NCBI GenBank assembly: GCA_016802295.1
Contig: JAESIW010000199.1
Coordinates: 687,838-751,837, forward strand
Reading direction: 5' to 3'
Source: Brachionus rotundiformis
Lineage: Eukaryota; Rotifera; Eurotatoria; Ploima; Brachionidae
Length of the DNA stretch: 64,000 nucleotides
Both the position numbers and the translations under genes were made by a program. The notes under the pieces were generated by a model that was not told the DNA's origin, made no database searches, and was given only the letters and a program-made list of their open reading frames with translations. Positions 1 to 12,540 of the stretch are shown here, piece after piece. Numbering within the stretch: position 1 is the first letter of the stretch; each line of letters opens with the position of its first letter.

Positions 1-133
1 AAATAGCTTTTTGACAATTTTTTGAACACTATTCCAGGATCTATAGCCTCATTGTATTGACACTAAGCCGATAAGTCAAGCTAAACTCGTTGCTAATTAA
101 TCCGGAAATAGGCGGAGTCTTATTTCATTGGCT

Positions 134-143
134 TATATAAATA
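134..143 (+). promoter_or_regulatory. TATA box of cyclin D gene
   Basis: TATATAAATA lies 68 bp upstream of the cyclin D start codon. Similar TATA elements precede several other genes here at about 45-100 bp from the ATG, so this spacing looks like a local promoter habit. Inferred from motif and position only. Confidence 0.5.
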
Positions 144-201
144 AATAAATATAATTAGATTGATTTATTTTTTAAAATCATTAGTGTTCAGGAGCAAAAA
201 A

Positions 202-1122
202 ATGTTAAGCGATTTTGTCTATGATGACAAAACACTCGAGTGTATGCTCAAACTTGAAGATTTTTATCTAATATGTAGCGACTACTTAAACGAAACGATC
301 ACAAATCAGACAAGATCTACCCTGGCTGTGTGGATGCTAGAGGTGTGCGAAGAAGAGAACTGCACCAACCAAGTGTTCTCACTAGCAATGAATCTATTCG
401 ACCGGTTTATGCTTAGCATTAACAATTGCAAAATAAACAAGTCATATTTGCAGCTAATCGGCTCGACATGTTTGTTCTTGTCTAGCAAGTTGCGCAACTC
501 AAGCCCCATTAGTATACACAAATTAATCGAGTATACGGACAATTCGATCACATTGGTTGACATACTTGACTTGGAAATAGTCATCTTGCAAAAGTTAAGA
601 TACGATGTGGACGCTATTTGTCCTAATGATTTTTTATCTATTTATTTGAACAAAATGGGCATACAACATGAACCTAATATACAAACAATTCAAAGACATT
701 TTTATGCATTTACAGCATTGTGTTCCACTGAAATGCAGTTCTCGTTTTACCCATCGAGTATGATTGCATTCGCATGTCTGGTGTGCGCACTAGACGGTCT
801 ATCCAACAGCACAGGTTTGCATGTTGCTCACCTTGGCCAAAATTTACTCAGTCTATTATCAAACTACTTGGTTGTTGATGCTGATTGTGTTCATCTACTA
901 ATAGAACATGTCAGTCGGTTGCTTGGTAAATCAGTAACTGGTATATGTATCCAGGAAACGACTGAATTAGAAAGCAACCAAATTAAAACGAGCAAAAAAC
1001 GATGCAGTACATGTTCATCAACGTGTTCGACCAGTTCGTTAATGGAGCTTGAATACACAACTGTTTCATCTTATTGTTTAACTCCGCCTCAAGCCAATGA
1101 ATTACCGTTGCCCAATTTTTAA
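202..1122 (+). CDS. CCND: Cyclin D (G1/S cyclin), single exon
   Basis: Encodes 306 aa. D-type cyclins bind CDK4/6 in the nucleus and drive Rb phosphorylation in G1. The N-terminal cyclin box is recognisable from the WMLEVCEEE stretch, followed by LAMNLFDRFM, a CLFLSSK segment and a YTDNSI motif as in animal cyclin D; a second cyclin fold follows to about residue 230. The C-terminal tail is Ser/Thr/Cys-rich and contains LTPPQ, in the place of the phospho-Thr degron of vertebrate cyclin D. The usual N-terminal LxCxE Rb-binding motif is not intact: residues near 10-14 read LECML. The open frame extends 14 codons upstream, but the first ATG (202, after a poly-A stretch) is chosen; its spacing from the TATA box fits. 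AATAAA at 1239 and 1299 are likely poly(A) signals. No intron is needed. Confidence 0.93.
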   Translation: MLSDFVYDDKTLECMLKLEDFYLICSDYLNETITNQTRSTLAVWMLEVCEEENCTNQVFSLAMNLFDRFMLSINNCKINKSYLQLIGSTCLFLSSKLRNSSPISIHKLIEYTDNSITLVDILDLEIVILQKLRYDVDAICPNDFLSIYLNKMGIQHEPNIQTIQRHFYAFTALCSTEMQFSFYPSSMIAFACLVCALDGLSNSTGLHVAHLGQNLLSLLSNYLVVDADCVHLLIEHVSRLLGKSVTGICIQETTELESNQIKTSKKRCSTCSSTCSTSSLMELEYTTVSSYCLTPPQANELPLPNF

Positions 1123-2771
1123 CCGTTTTTTTTTTTTTTACTATAATTATATTAAGATGTAAATACTTAGTTCCATTTATATAAAATTCAATTAATTCTT
1201 TATTTTGTTATCAAATCCTAATTTTCTAAATTAATTTTAATAAAAGTATCAAATAATCGTATTATGTTATTCTCATTAAAACAGAGTGTTATATTCTAAA
1301 TAAAATCTATAGTTAACTAATTGAGATCAGTAAGATAAGAAACATGAGGTGGACAATTACAGAAATAAAAGTTTCAAAAATGGAAAAACGAATAAGACAA
1401 TCTTGAATTTTTTGCTTGTTGGAAGTCTTCCAAACTTAAGCTTTTTTGAAGTAATGATGTTGAAAAACATGCAGTGAAGCGTGTTCGAATTAAAATGAAA
1501 TAAAAATATTATGGTTTCTTTATTTCAACTAATTGCGAAATAAAAATAGAAAAATGTAATTTCTAACAATAAATTTACTTATATCTTACTTCAATGACCC
1601 AACTATCCCTATTTATCATGTCTAAAAAAGAAAACGCAATTTTCTTTATAGCAGAGATACAAATTCTGTGATCTACGATCTTTTTGAGTAAACTTTTTTG
1701 AGAAAAAAGCAGATCTATTGAAGTAAATTCCTTAATTGAAAAGATTTGTGGCCATAAATCATGCTTAACTGCTCTTTTTATGACAAGACACAGGCTATGG
1801 AAATTTCACAGACTAAAACAATAGGACAATTTTATATTACAATTAAATATTGACTGCACTATCTATTGCTAATACATTATTAAAAATAATTCAATTATTA
1901 GTATATATTTTGCCTGAGTTTAATAAATGTTGGTTATATTTATAGTAAAGATTTAAATTAAAAACATCTTCAAAAGTCAATATAAACATTAAATTGAAAT
2001 ATAAAATGTAAACAGACTGTAAACAATTGCTATTGCATTATCTATTTAATTACAACATCAAGATATTAACTTGAACGTATATCATAGGAACATAAACATC
2101 GAGAAAATTATACAGACTCCCTGAATAATTCTGATTTATTTTGTTTGGAAAAAATCTTTGACCTACAAGATTGGATATGAATATTATCTAATATTGAAAA
2201 AAGACTTTAACTTAATATAATAATTGTATATATAAAGGCCTCTGTACTTCTTTCAAGTCTATCATTTCCAAAAAAATTTTTAACAAAAATAAAAATGTTA
2301 AATATTTTTTTTTATCTATTTTAATAAAATTTCAATTTTGTATTATTTAGGAACCTAAAATTTCTATTTAGAAAAATTGAAGAATGTTGAAATTTTAATT
2401 TAAAAAAAGTTTTGTTATTTAATGATGCTTGAATTGATTTAGCAAAAATTATGCTTTAAAAGATCCATTTTATTCTATAAAAATTAAAAAGATAAATTAT
2501 CAAACCAAATCTCGATTATCTTTCACATGTAAATATTAAATTCGACAAACAAAACGACTAAATTAACTAAATTTTTCATTCAAATTATTTTTCAATACAC
2601 CTGCTTCTAAATCAAGAATATTAAAGCTGAATTTTGATTTTTATTTATGCTTGATTAACATTTCGTAACTATTAAAAAAAAAACAAATTAATTATCCTCA
2701 TTCATTCTATTAAAATTTAGTATTTATAGGCTTAGAAAATAACTCAATATGAAATTTTGTTTTAACCAAAG
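1123..2771. other. Intergenic AT-rich stretch, no gene seen
   Basis: Contains the cyclin D 3' UTR signals and then very AT-rich DNA broken by stops in all frames. I see no spliced coding signature, RNA gene or long repeat. Confidence 0.5.
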
Positions 2772-5154
2772 ATGGCAAATACTGCAGCTATAATAGTTGG
2801 AATTATTTGCGTCAGCCTAATTGGAATTGTGATTATAGCTGGCCTGGCAGCAGGCGTAACGCTTGCATTAATTTTTATAGACTTTTCATCTGAGAACACG
2901 GTTAATACAGGTAATACTAAAAAATAGCAAAAAATAAAAATAAAAATAAAAATAAAAATAATTTCTTTATAAAACACATTTATTGGCAGTTGGTAATAGA
3001 AGTTTACATTTTCACACAGCTCCTGTGATAGCTTTAGCTATTAATAACAAACAATTGGCTTCTGGGTCTATGAATGGAGAGTTATTTTTGTGGAATGAGA
3101 CATCGTGGGAGCCCAGGCATCGTATAAAAATTGCTGGTAAAATAAACGGTCTTAAGTTTGTGGATAGCTTTTCTCTTGTGTCCATATCTTCGGATGATGG
3201 TCTCAGTTTTTGGGACACTGAGTCCGGAGTTGAAAAATTCGCCTACAAAAACATCAACTTTGGGACCATGAATTCTCTGCTGATTACTGATGAACGTGAA
3301 GTAATAATTAGCACTAGTATTGGATACGTACTTGTATTTGACAGGTTTGGAGAGAAAGAAAAAGAGTTTACAGTTTCAGGTCCTGTTTTATCTCTTCATA
3401 AAATTGCCAACGGAGACTTGCTAACCAATTTGAACACATCGGTTAGATATTTTAAAAATTCCGAATATTCATTTAAACGCATAGTAAATATCCGAACAGG
3501 AATGAACTCTTTGGAAGTAACAGAGCCAACTAGAGGAATTGGGGAAGCAATTGTTTACACTTTAAAAGCCTCTTTACTTATTCTGGATTCAAATGGAAAC
3601 CTTGTTAAATCTATAACTAGCAGAGATGATGTTGTATTTTGGAAAATGTCTCAGATAGAAACCGGTCTTCTGGCAGCTGCAAGCTTGAATGAAGTATACT
3701 TTTTTAATCTGGCCACTAGTTTGGAAATAAATTCAATACGAAATATTCAAGCAGAAATAAAATCAATGATAGCCGACAGAAATACAATTATCATTGGAAC
3801 AAGCAATAATATAATAAATTTTTATGAAAATACACATGTAGAAAACGATGCTGAACTGTCAGAGCCAAATATAACAACACTAAAGAGAGTTGTTGTAAAG
3901 GCTCATAATCAAAAAGTAACTAGTTTGGATAAAAGCACACAAGACTTGATTGTAAGTGGTTCTATGGACAATTCAGTTGCATTTATCAACAGTTTAAATG
4001 CTCAAATTGTGAAAAAACTTGAATTCAAAAGCTCAATAGTTTATGTTAAATTTGCCAATTCAACCAATGCATTAGTTGTTACTTCAAAAGGAAATATAAG
4101 CCGAATAAATTTGGACACATTTTCAATTGATAGATCAGTCAGTATCTCGCAGGATGTAACAAGTGCCGAGTTGATTGAAGAAAATATACTAGTCGGTTCT
4201 GTGACCGGACTCATACTGGTTTATGATAAAAATAATTTACTCAAGAAACAAGAATTTAAAGCAGCTTCTAAGCAAATTGATGTAATAGAAAATTTGAAAA
4301 CTCAAATTTTTGCTAGTTCAAGTGAAAATGAACTAAGAATTTGGAATAGTGACTTCACCTCATTTGGAGAAACCAAAGATGCTACTTCAAAATTGGTGGC
4401 TATTTTTAGATTATCTAACAAAAATCTGGTAACAATTGGTCAAGATGGTTTGATAGTAGTCTGGGCTGATCCAAGTTTTCCCCGCATTTCAACTTCCAAA
4501 CTATCAGGAGATAATAACTTAATAACATCTGCTTCGAAAGCAAATACTGGAAATTTATACTTGGCAACTAAAAATTCAATAGTTGAATATGATTTGTTCA
4601 ATAAGATCGAAGTAAGCACTGAAAATATTGGTGCGAGTGAAATTTGGATTTTAAACATCGAAAGACCTATTATAGGAACAGAAAATGGTTCGATTATATT
4701 ACAAATAAATGAAAATATAACTACAACTACAGAACAAATACAACAAGATATTAGCTCAATAAAATCAAGTTGGATTTATACATCACAAGCTATGACTACT
4801 TTATTGACAAAAAACGAAAATACAAGTGAAAGTGATAACGATAAAACAAGTACATTTACGGACAATTGGACAACGGAAAATGCAGAAGATACAAATAATA
4901 CGAAGGGCGTTAAATCAACATCAGAAAATCAAGAGATAATAACAAGTAGCAATATGAACACAATGAAAACAGAAAATGAGGAAAAGAGAACAAGTGAAAC
5001 TGACAATAAAAATATGACGGAAAAAATCTACGAAAAAACAAGTGTAATAAACAGTGAAATGACAAGGGAATATCAAGAACATAAGACGAGCGAAATAAGA
5101 GACACAGACAAGACAAGTGAAATAATGATAAAAAATATAACAGTAACAAACTAA
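2772..5154 (+). CDS. Membrane-anchored WD40-like beta-propeller protein
   Basis: Two exons, 2772-2910 and 2990-5154, joined by a 79-bp GT...AG intron (filled with an A-rich AAAAAT repeat), give 767 aa. Exon 1 supplies the start and an N-terminal hydrophobic segment (residues about 6-40, rich in I/V/G/A) that reads as a signal anchor; the large exon alone would look like a start at MAVGNR and miss this. Residues about 47-610 are WD40-like repeats (for example SGSMNGELFLWNE, SISSDDGLSFWD, SGSMDNSVAFIN), so a propeller of one or two rings is likely. Residues about 615-767 are a Thr/Ser/Glu/Lys-rich tail with recurring KTSE-like motifs. A type II membrane topology with the propeller outside is inferred; substrate or partner is unknown. 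A cytosolic propeller would need another start. Confidence 0.8.
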
Positions 5155-5260
5155 ATCAGAAAACAATGAAAAAAAAATAAAAAAATTAAAAAAAATTTAT
5201 TTGTAAAAAAAAATTAAAAAAAGTAAAATAAAAAAAAAATTTTTAAATTATTATTAATAA

Positions 5261-6047
5261 ATTCTGAGAACTTTGGCTTTTAAAGTGCAGGAAAACTCTA
5301 AAAATTGACAGAGTAATTGCACTTTGAAATTTAAAATTTTTAATTAATTTAAAATGAATGGTCACGTTCAGGACCTTATTTCTCTATGGTCCTTTGGCCT
5401 ACCGAGGTCCCCGAGTACTCAAAAGCAAGCTTAGTAAATGCTCTTTAACATAGTACTTGGAGGTTGTGGTCACTCGAAAGGATCATAGAAAATTTTGACT
5501 TTGAAAATGTCCAAAAAACGCGTTTTTTTCGATATTTCAAAGCTAAATTTTTAACTCAATACTTAACATATCAAGACAAAATTTTAGTCACTTATAAAGC
5601 ACTAAATTCTGAGAACTTTGGCTTTTAAAGTGCAGGAAAACTCTAAAAATTGACAGAGTAATTGCACTTTGAAATTTAAAATTTTTAAATAATTTTAAAT
5701 GAATGGTCACGTTCAGGACCTTATTTCTCTATGATCCTTTGGCCTACCGAGGTCCCCGAGTACTCAAAAGCAAGCTTAGTAAATGCTCTTTAACATAGTA
5801 CTTGGAGGTTGTGGTCACTCGAAAGGATCATAGAAAATTTTGACTTTGAAAATGTCCAAAAAACGCGTTTTTTTCGATATTTCAAAGCTAAATTTCTAAC
5901 TCAATACTTAACATATCAAGACAAAATTTTAGTCACTTATAAAGCACTAAATTCTGAGAACTTTGGCTTTTAAAGTGCAGGAAAACTCTAAAAATTGACA
6001 GAGTAATTGCACTTTGAAATTTAAAATTTTTAAATAATTTTAAATGA
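5261..6047 (+). repeat. 345-bp tandem satellite, two full units plus a partial third
   Basis: The phrase starting ATTCTGAGAACTTTGG recurs at 5261, 5606 and 5951, giving an exact 345-bp period. Units 1 and 2 are nearly identical (a few substitutions); unit 3 stops after about 95 bp. Stops occur in all frames. Related copies lie at about 9.2-9.5 kb (inverted), 15.3-15.8 kb (old) and 29.6-29.9 kb, so this is a dispersed satellite family, not a local duplication. Confidence 0.95.
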
Positions 6048-6222
6048 ATAAATGAAAAGCAACACATTTAATATAAATAGTTATGTAATTTTAAAAAAAA
6101 TGGTTAAAAAAAAATGAACATTCTTTTATTGTTTAAATTTTTGATTAGATACTCATTCATCCAAACAATTACAACTATATTCAAATGCTTCATATTCTTT
6201 AATGTAATTAATTTAAAGCGAG

Positions 6223-6230
6223 TATAAAAT
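6223..6230 (+). promoter_or_regulatory. TATA box of acyl-CoA synthetase gene
   Basis: TATAAAAT lies 63 bp upstream of the ATG at 6286, matching the spacing seen for cyclin D. Confidence 0.5.
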
Positions 6231-6285
6231 AGAATTGGAATAATTTCTTCTAAACAAAATTTTAATCATCATTTATTTGAAAAAA

Positions 6286-9077
6286 ATGTTTCCATTTTCC
6301 CAAAACCAAACATTGCCATACGCATCATTTAGTTGCTCATTTATACCATCATTTTATCAACATTTCGGTTACTACTATTCTTTTCAACAGCCATTTACGT
6401 ACCACTATTCAGCTGAAGATATTCAATCAGCAAGCCATCAAATAGCCCAATCCAGATCTGCTGAATCCTTAATTAACTTTAAAAATTTTAATTTTAAAAA
6501 TCAAGTGCGAAAAGTTCATGACGGAAAATTTTTCAGTCTTGTATCAAATTTAAATACTGCTAATCATTTGATATCTTATAATGATGAAAGAAATCGTACT
6601 GTTTATGATATATTTAGAAATTCTTATAAAACATTTGGTAATAAGAATTTTTTGGGCTGGAAACCTGCATCACAGCAATCGTTTAATTGGATGACTTACT
6701 CTGATGCAAGCGTCAAAGTTAAGCAAGTTGGCAGTGCTTTGATTAAATTGGGTTTGAGACGAGGTGGATTTATTGGAATATTTGCCAAAAATCGACCTGA
6801 ATGGGTTCTTGCTGATTTAGCATGTGTTTCTTATTCATTTACAAGCATTCCTTTGTATGAAACATTCGGCCCAGAAGCAATTCCATTTATTCTCGAGCAA
6901 AGTAAATAAAAATTAATTTTGAATTTTTATTTTAAGCTTGATTTTTTCGTTTAAGCTGAAATGAAAATTGTTTTTTGTGAAGATTCAACAAAAGCTGCTC
7001 TTTTGTTAAATTCAAAATCAAAAAAATTAAAAATTTTAGTTGTTTATGAGAAGCAGATTGATTCCGAAGTAAAAAAATTGGCCCAAAAAGCCAATGTTAC
7101 TATTTTAACCTTTGATCATCTGAGAAATATTGGAAAATCCAATTTGGTTGATGCCATTCCTCCAAAGCCTGAGGACATTTACACCATCTGCTATACAAGT
7201 GGAACTACCGGCTTGCCTAAAGGAGCTATACTTACCCATGCAAATATGGTGTCTACTTTGACTTCTGCATCTTTACTTTTTAAAGTAATCAAACCATTTA
7301 ATTATTTGTAATTAAATGTAAATAATTTTGGAACAGATTGGAAATTTTTTTATTTTGATATGTAATAGATAATACAAAGCGTCTCATATCTTAGGTGAAC
7401 AATTAATTTACTGGAGTTGAACGCTGGTCGCCTAATTATTTTACTGTTCATTCAATTTCAATTACCTGATTTTAGCTACAGAAATTAAAAATTATTAGAC
7501 TTATTTGGTGTCATAACTAAGGAATAAGATTTTTAATTATTAAACAAATTTTGAAATTGCTATTATAATCACCTAACTCCAATGAATTAATTTTTCACAA
7601 CCAAACAATTCAATATTTTTATTCAAGTCCCTATTGAGCCCTTAACAGACTTGTTTTTAACTTAAGTCAAAGTCACAAAAATTTAAAAAATTCGTTCATT
7701 TTCCTGATTAAATTTCATAAAATTTGTCTAAAAATTTTACAGATATTTTATTCAGAAGTTCAAAGACTAAAATTCTAAATTTTTCAAATAAAAATGTATT
7801 TTTTATAAAAAAAAAAGCTAAAATTTAATTTTAAAAAAGAAAAAAGCAAAAATGGTTCCTGGCGAAGAAACTTACTTGTCCTATTTGCCATTGGCTCACA
7901 TGATGGAGCGCATTGCTCATGTATAATAACATTTGAATTAAAATTAAAAAAAATTTAATTCTTTTACAAGGTGTTTATGATTTCATTAGCTGGCTCAATA
8001 GGATTTTTCAAAGGTGACATTGCCGAATTGCCAAACTATCTTCAAGAAATTAAACCAACATTTTTTCTCACTGTTCCCAGACTTTTGAATAAATTTAAAG
8101 CTCAAATTGAATTTACGTCAAAACAATTGCCAATCGAAAAGCAAATGATGTTCAAAAAAGCTTTTGTGCAAAAAAAAATTGAAATAGAAAAAGGCCTATT
8201 TAATTTTAATAGTCCATTAGATGCTGCATTTGCTCAAATAAGGAATTTATTCGGTGGCAAAGTCAAATTAATGGTAACTGGCTCTGCACCTATTTCATCT
8301 GAAGTATTTGAATTCTTTAAAGTAGTTCTTGGTTGTTACGTTGTTGAGGGTTATGGTGCGACAGAAACATGCGGTGCAGTTTCAGCTCATGTTCCAGGTG
8401 ATACAACAATTGGTCATGTTGGATCACCACTGGTTAATTGTCGAATAAAACTAATCGATGTGCCTGAAATGGGTCTTGTTGCAGAACGTGACAATAAAGG
8501 TGAAGTACTTGTGAAAGGGTCTAACATTTTTAAAGGCTATTACAAAGATCCAGTCAGGACTAAAGAGGCTTTGGACAAAGATGGTTGGTATCACACCGGA
8601 GACATTGGTTCAATAAACCAAAATGGCTGTTTGAAAATAGTCGATAGAGTGAAAAATTTTTTCAAACTTCAACAAGGTGAATACATCGCACCTGAAAAAA
8701 TCGAAGCTGCTTATTTGACATGCGATCTAATAGCCCAAATTTATGTACATGGAAATAGTCTCAAGAGTAGCTTAGTTGGTATAGTGGTACCAAATGAAAC
8801 TGCTGTTTTTGCTTGGGCTAAGCAAAAAGGCTTTGAATTAAATCTTAGAAATTTAAGTCAAAATCAAATGCTTAAAAGTGATATTTTAAATTGTATGGAA
8901 TCGGCTGCCATAGCCAAAGGATTAAAGGGTTTTGAAAAAGTTAAAGATATTTTTATCTATTCTGAATCGTTTAGTATTCAAAATGGGTTGTTAACACCGA
9001 CATTCAAAACAAAACGTACTGAGCTAAAGAAATTTTTTGCCAATCAAATCACTCAAATGTACAAGAATTTAGATTAA
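6286..9077 (+). CDS. ACSL: Long-chain fatty acid CoA ligase (ACSL family)
   Basis: Four exons (6286-6901, 6956-7284, 7840-7920, 7971-9077) splice in phase to 710 aa, the usual ACSL length. The enzyme activates long-chain fatty acids to acyl-CoA via an acyl-adenylate, normally at ER or mitochondrial membranes. Visible signatures are the AMP-binding loop YTSGTTGLPKGA (about residue 285), the exon-3 segment YLSYLPLAHMMER, GYGATETCG, the WYHTGDIG motif and the DRVKNFFKLQQGEY linker with the downstream APEKIE. Introns are 54, 555 and 50 bp. The third exon is only 81 bp; its acceptor at 7839 is the one AG that keeps phase. The N-terminus is aromatic- and Ser-rich and lacks an obvious TM helix. ATG 6286 is preferred over an upstream in-frame TTG. 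AATAAA at 9126 is the likely poly(A) signal. Confidence 0.95.
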
Positions 9078-9224
9078 AAAAAATTAAAATCTTTATATTT
9101 AAATTTTGTTTTAATCAAGTAAATTAATAAAGGTTTTTTATAAGAATTAATATTTGAAATATTTAATTATTGATTTTAAAATCAGACAAAAATTTCTATT
9201 TTTTTTTAATTTTAATATTAATTT

Positions 9225-9530
9225 AACAGCTTTATAAACGACTAAAATTTTATCCTGATATGCTAAGGATTGAGTTAAAAATTTACTTTTAAAAAATCGA
9301 AAAAAACGCATTTTTTGAACATTTTCAAAGTCAACCTCCAAGTACTATGTTAAAGAGCATTTACTGAGCTTGCCTTTGAGTACTCGGGGTCCTCAGTAGG
9401 CCAAAGGAACATAGAGAAATTAGGTCCTGAACGTGACCATTCATTTAAAATAATTTTAAATTTCAAAGTGAAATTACTCTGTCAATTTTTAGAGTTTTCA
9501 GAATTTAGTGCTTTATTAGCGACTAAAAAG
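9225..9530 (-). repeat. Inverted, diverged copy of the 345-bp satellite
   Basis: Read on the minus strand this matches most of one 345-bp unit, including the stretches around GGTCACGTTCAGGACCT-like sequence, the GAGTACTC core and the AAACGC run, with scattered changes. It begins about 100 bp after the ACSL poly(A) signal. Confidence 0.85.
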
Positions 9531-9870
9531 AGAAAATTGTTTTAATTTTATTTTTATGAATATAGTTAATGTGCATAAAACTGTCAATAATTGAAAAATG
9601 AAATACTTTTTATTCACAAAGCATAAATGTATACTTTATATAAAAATACTATATAAGATGATTGTTTTAAATATACTTCATAAAAAAATTATTCACTAGA
9701 TAATAAGTTAAGGTGTTATAAGACACATTTATAGAGATAAAATTAAAATTCAAGATAATTTTATTAATTAACTAGATATAATTGAATAGTTACTCAATAT
9801 TTTATTCGATTAATAAATTAATTTATTAAACTCGATTAAAAATAGATTATAAATTCACTTCTAAGATTTG

Positions 9871-10002
9871 AGAATTCCTGCTGATGTAAAAACAACTCAA
9901 CCCAAACCTGCTCGTGGTAGACCAGAAAAAATTGCCAACGGTTTTTTTATCAGTGGTCTATTACTTGAACTAGAATGTGAATTGTTCAGAAGTGTTAGAT
10001 AA
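9871..10002 (+). pseudogene. AT-hook-bearing transposon ORF remnant
   Basis: A 43-codon open stretch without a start codon contains KPARGRPEKIA, an AT-hook (RGRP) of the kind often found at the ends of transposon-encoded proteins. A similar RGRP-containing tail is at 62675-62794 on the other strand. The family is not identified; a SWIM/Mutator-like transposase tail is one possibility given the SWIM finger relic near 16.5 kb. Confidence 0.35.
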
Positions 10003-10494
10003 ATGATGAACAATTTCAATGCTTGCAATTTAAATGCAAAAAACATTCAACATCAGAATACGGGCTTGAGGCAGTGCATTGCAAGTCGAGACTGGATGTC
10101 TCACTGTTTTTATTTAAACAAAATTTAAATTTAATATTTTTGTCTGTATAAAAATTGACACTTCACAAGGATTATTTTTAAAAAAATTAGTTTTAATTTT
10201 ACTTGTTCAATTATATTTCGACTATTAATAATCTTAAAAATCAAAACGATAATTACGAAAGTAAAAAGTAATTGAATTTATCTTATTCTAAGCCAGTTTG
10301 TGTGATTTTTATCTTTGTAATTATTTAAAAAATAAATAGAAATTTATAAATATGTGAATGCTCATCTTAGTTTAAATTTGATTTTTTTAAATTAACTCTT
10401 AAACAAATCAAACTAATTTATTTATATTTTATAATTGCTTTTTATTCATTTATTATTCAAATGAAAATTAAGTAAAAAATTAAAGTTAATAAAA

Positions 10495-11163
10495 TTAATT
10501 GCAGCTTTGATCTGCTTTATAAAAACCATTAGTATCGACACCATTGTCCGATAATAGCTTTTTTAGCTCTGCAGTGGTTTCTTCACTTAGACTTTGTGTG
10601 CGAGAGAGAAGCCAAGTGGCATCAAATTTGATAAATCCCAGGTATATTCTGCATGAATAGACTAGAGCGTAGTTATCATAGTCTGTTTTCCAAATGTGAT
10701 AATTTCCTTCACTATTTAAGTTAAACAATCTGTTGACGTTGAGACTAACAATCAATTTATTTGGTTCGTTTGGATTTGGAACATAGCCTTCTCCATTTAC
10801 TATTCTTAGCTCACCAGAGTTTCTAATAAAATAATTAAAAAAAAACAAATCCCTCTTTAGATAATCACCTATTGATTGCTGTATTTTTGACCGAAATTCG
10901 GTTGTTTTCCTCAACGGCATACTCAGCATACCCGCATTTATATTCTTGGCTAAAAATGCTTTCAATATCATACCATCTTCCAGCATACTGAATCAAATGG
11001 AAAATATTTATTGTGATTGTTTAAAAATTTGAACAATTACTCGATTCAATTCAAAGTCTGGTATGACTGGGCTGGTCGGACATCTCGTCCCAAACCAAAC
11101 TCTGGCACTCGTGTTAGACACAAGCGCCACCGAAATAATTGAGAGCATTAGCAAAAAATTCAT
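10495..11163 (-). CDS. Secreted lipocalin (apolipoprotein D-like), copy 1
   Basis: Three exons on the minus strand (11163-11041, 10987-10869, 10822-10495) join in phase to 189 aa. Exon 1 encodes a signal peptide (MNFLLMLSIISVALVS) and the N-terminal Cys segment; exon 2 carries the lipocalin signature AGRWYD and Cys residues; exon 3 carries TDYDNYALVYSC and WLLSRTQSLSEE, typical of ApoD-like lipocalins that carry small hydrophobic ligands outside cells. Introns are 53 and 46 bp. A long open frame starting inside exon 2 is in the wrong frame for that exon and should not be used. The gene has a tandem paralogue at 13.9-14.6 kb with the same exon structure. The ligand cannot be read from sequence. 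Confidence 0.92.
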
Positions 11164-11200
11164 TTTTCATAAATATTAAAAAATATAAAAAAATTCTTCT

Positions 11201-11211
11201 TATTTAATATA
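11201..11211 (-). promoter_or_regulatory. Possible TATA element of lipocalin copy 1
   Basis: On the minus strand TATATTAAATA lies about 40-50 bp upstream of the lipocalin ATG at 11163. The second lipocalin has TATAAAAAG at 14627-14619, a similar distance from its ATG. Weak evidence in such AT-rich DNA. Confidence 0.3.
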
Positions 11212-12540
11212 GATTTGTATGAGTTCTTTTTTTTTTTTGTTGCATAAGTGAAGTTATTTTGAAATGTCAAACAAATAGGTATTAAAAAATCATTTTTTTT
11301 ATTATTTTTCTATAGCAGACATTAAACAAATTCAAATTAAATCCTGATTTTAATAAAATATTTAGCTAAATTTAAACATTGATCTCAGGATCATAAAAAT
11401 TATTTGGCTTTAAAGCATTTTTGCCTTTGGTTAAACAAAATTTAAGATATACTCTAGATGAAAAATTAAAATAGTTAGAATTTTTTCATTACCTATCTTT
11501 GCTTGAATTATTTAAAAATACATCACCTGTACATAAAAAAAACCATTAAAATGTCAGCAATTTAAAGTGAAGCTTGTTAAATGAAAATTAAAAAAACAAT
11601 ATCTTAGACTCACATTAGTAGATTTCTTTTTTCTTTTCTACATAATATTATTCAGGAAATTTTCTTTTTTGATCAATGTTAAAAATAGATTTTTATTCAT
11701 TTATGTAATTTAATGAATATTTTACATTTATTTTAAATGAAGCTTTTTACGAGGGTTTAAACCAAGGCTTTAGGCTCTCGAAAGAACCCTGCGGTTTTGC
11801 CCTCAATTATATATTTAATAAAACAAAAAATTTAATTTGTCACTTTTTTATTTTATCTAAAAAAAACTTAACAAAACAATTAAATTTTTAAACATTAGTT
11901 GACTACATCGCAAGATCATGGACAGAGACTGATGCATTGATTGTCTACCAAAGCCACAAAATATCCATTTAAGTTTTCAATTGGGTGCGATTTTTTTTGT
12001 TTAATGGAACTATAAGTGCTAAAACTTATATAAATTATTTTTTATTAAATAACTCAAAGTTTATGACAAGAAAATGTGATTTTGAAATTTTTTAATTTTC
12101 TATCACTTTAATGAAATTTTTGTTAATTAAAATTTCTAAAACTCAAATATTTATCTATTTTCTCATTTAAAAGCTTAGTCTCTTTTCTTTACTATATTTT
12201 TTTTTATTTTTTTATTTTGATCTTTTACGGTAAAAAAGTAATAATAGTGTATTATCATACAGTTAATAACCAGGACTGTTCAAGTTTATTTACAGCCTCG
12301 TGATGCAAAAACTTGGCAAAAACTTTATTCAGTTTAAACTTGAGCCAAATCTTTCTTTAATTTCACAAATTTAAATTAAAATTTCCAGAAAAAAAAATTG
12401 ACTGGTGCAAAATTTTTCAACTCAGATAAAGCCTTTGATAAGAAATGTCACAATGGGATCTTTGAAAGCTAAAATCACTCGGTAAAAGAAGCCTCTTTAA
12501 GTTGAATAAAAATTCTTTAAACAAGCTATCAAAATTCTTT
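11212..12540. other. Non-coding stretch between lipocalin genes
   Basis: AT-rich, stops in all frames. A small less AT-rich patch near 11750-11805 contains short self-complementary words but no recognised RNA gene. Confidence 0.4.

Noticed and set aside
5261..6047. CRISPR-like or coding repeat
   Set aside because: Units are 345 bp, contiguous without spacers and full of stops; a eukaryotic satellite.
10495..10986. A 163-aa open frame starting MLEDGMILKAF, and its counterpart at 14213-14407
   Set aside because: They read lipocalin exon 2 in the wrong frame; the AGRWYD and AGKWYE motifs appear only in the spliced frame.
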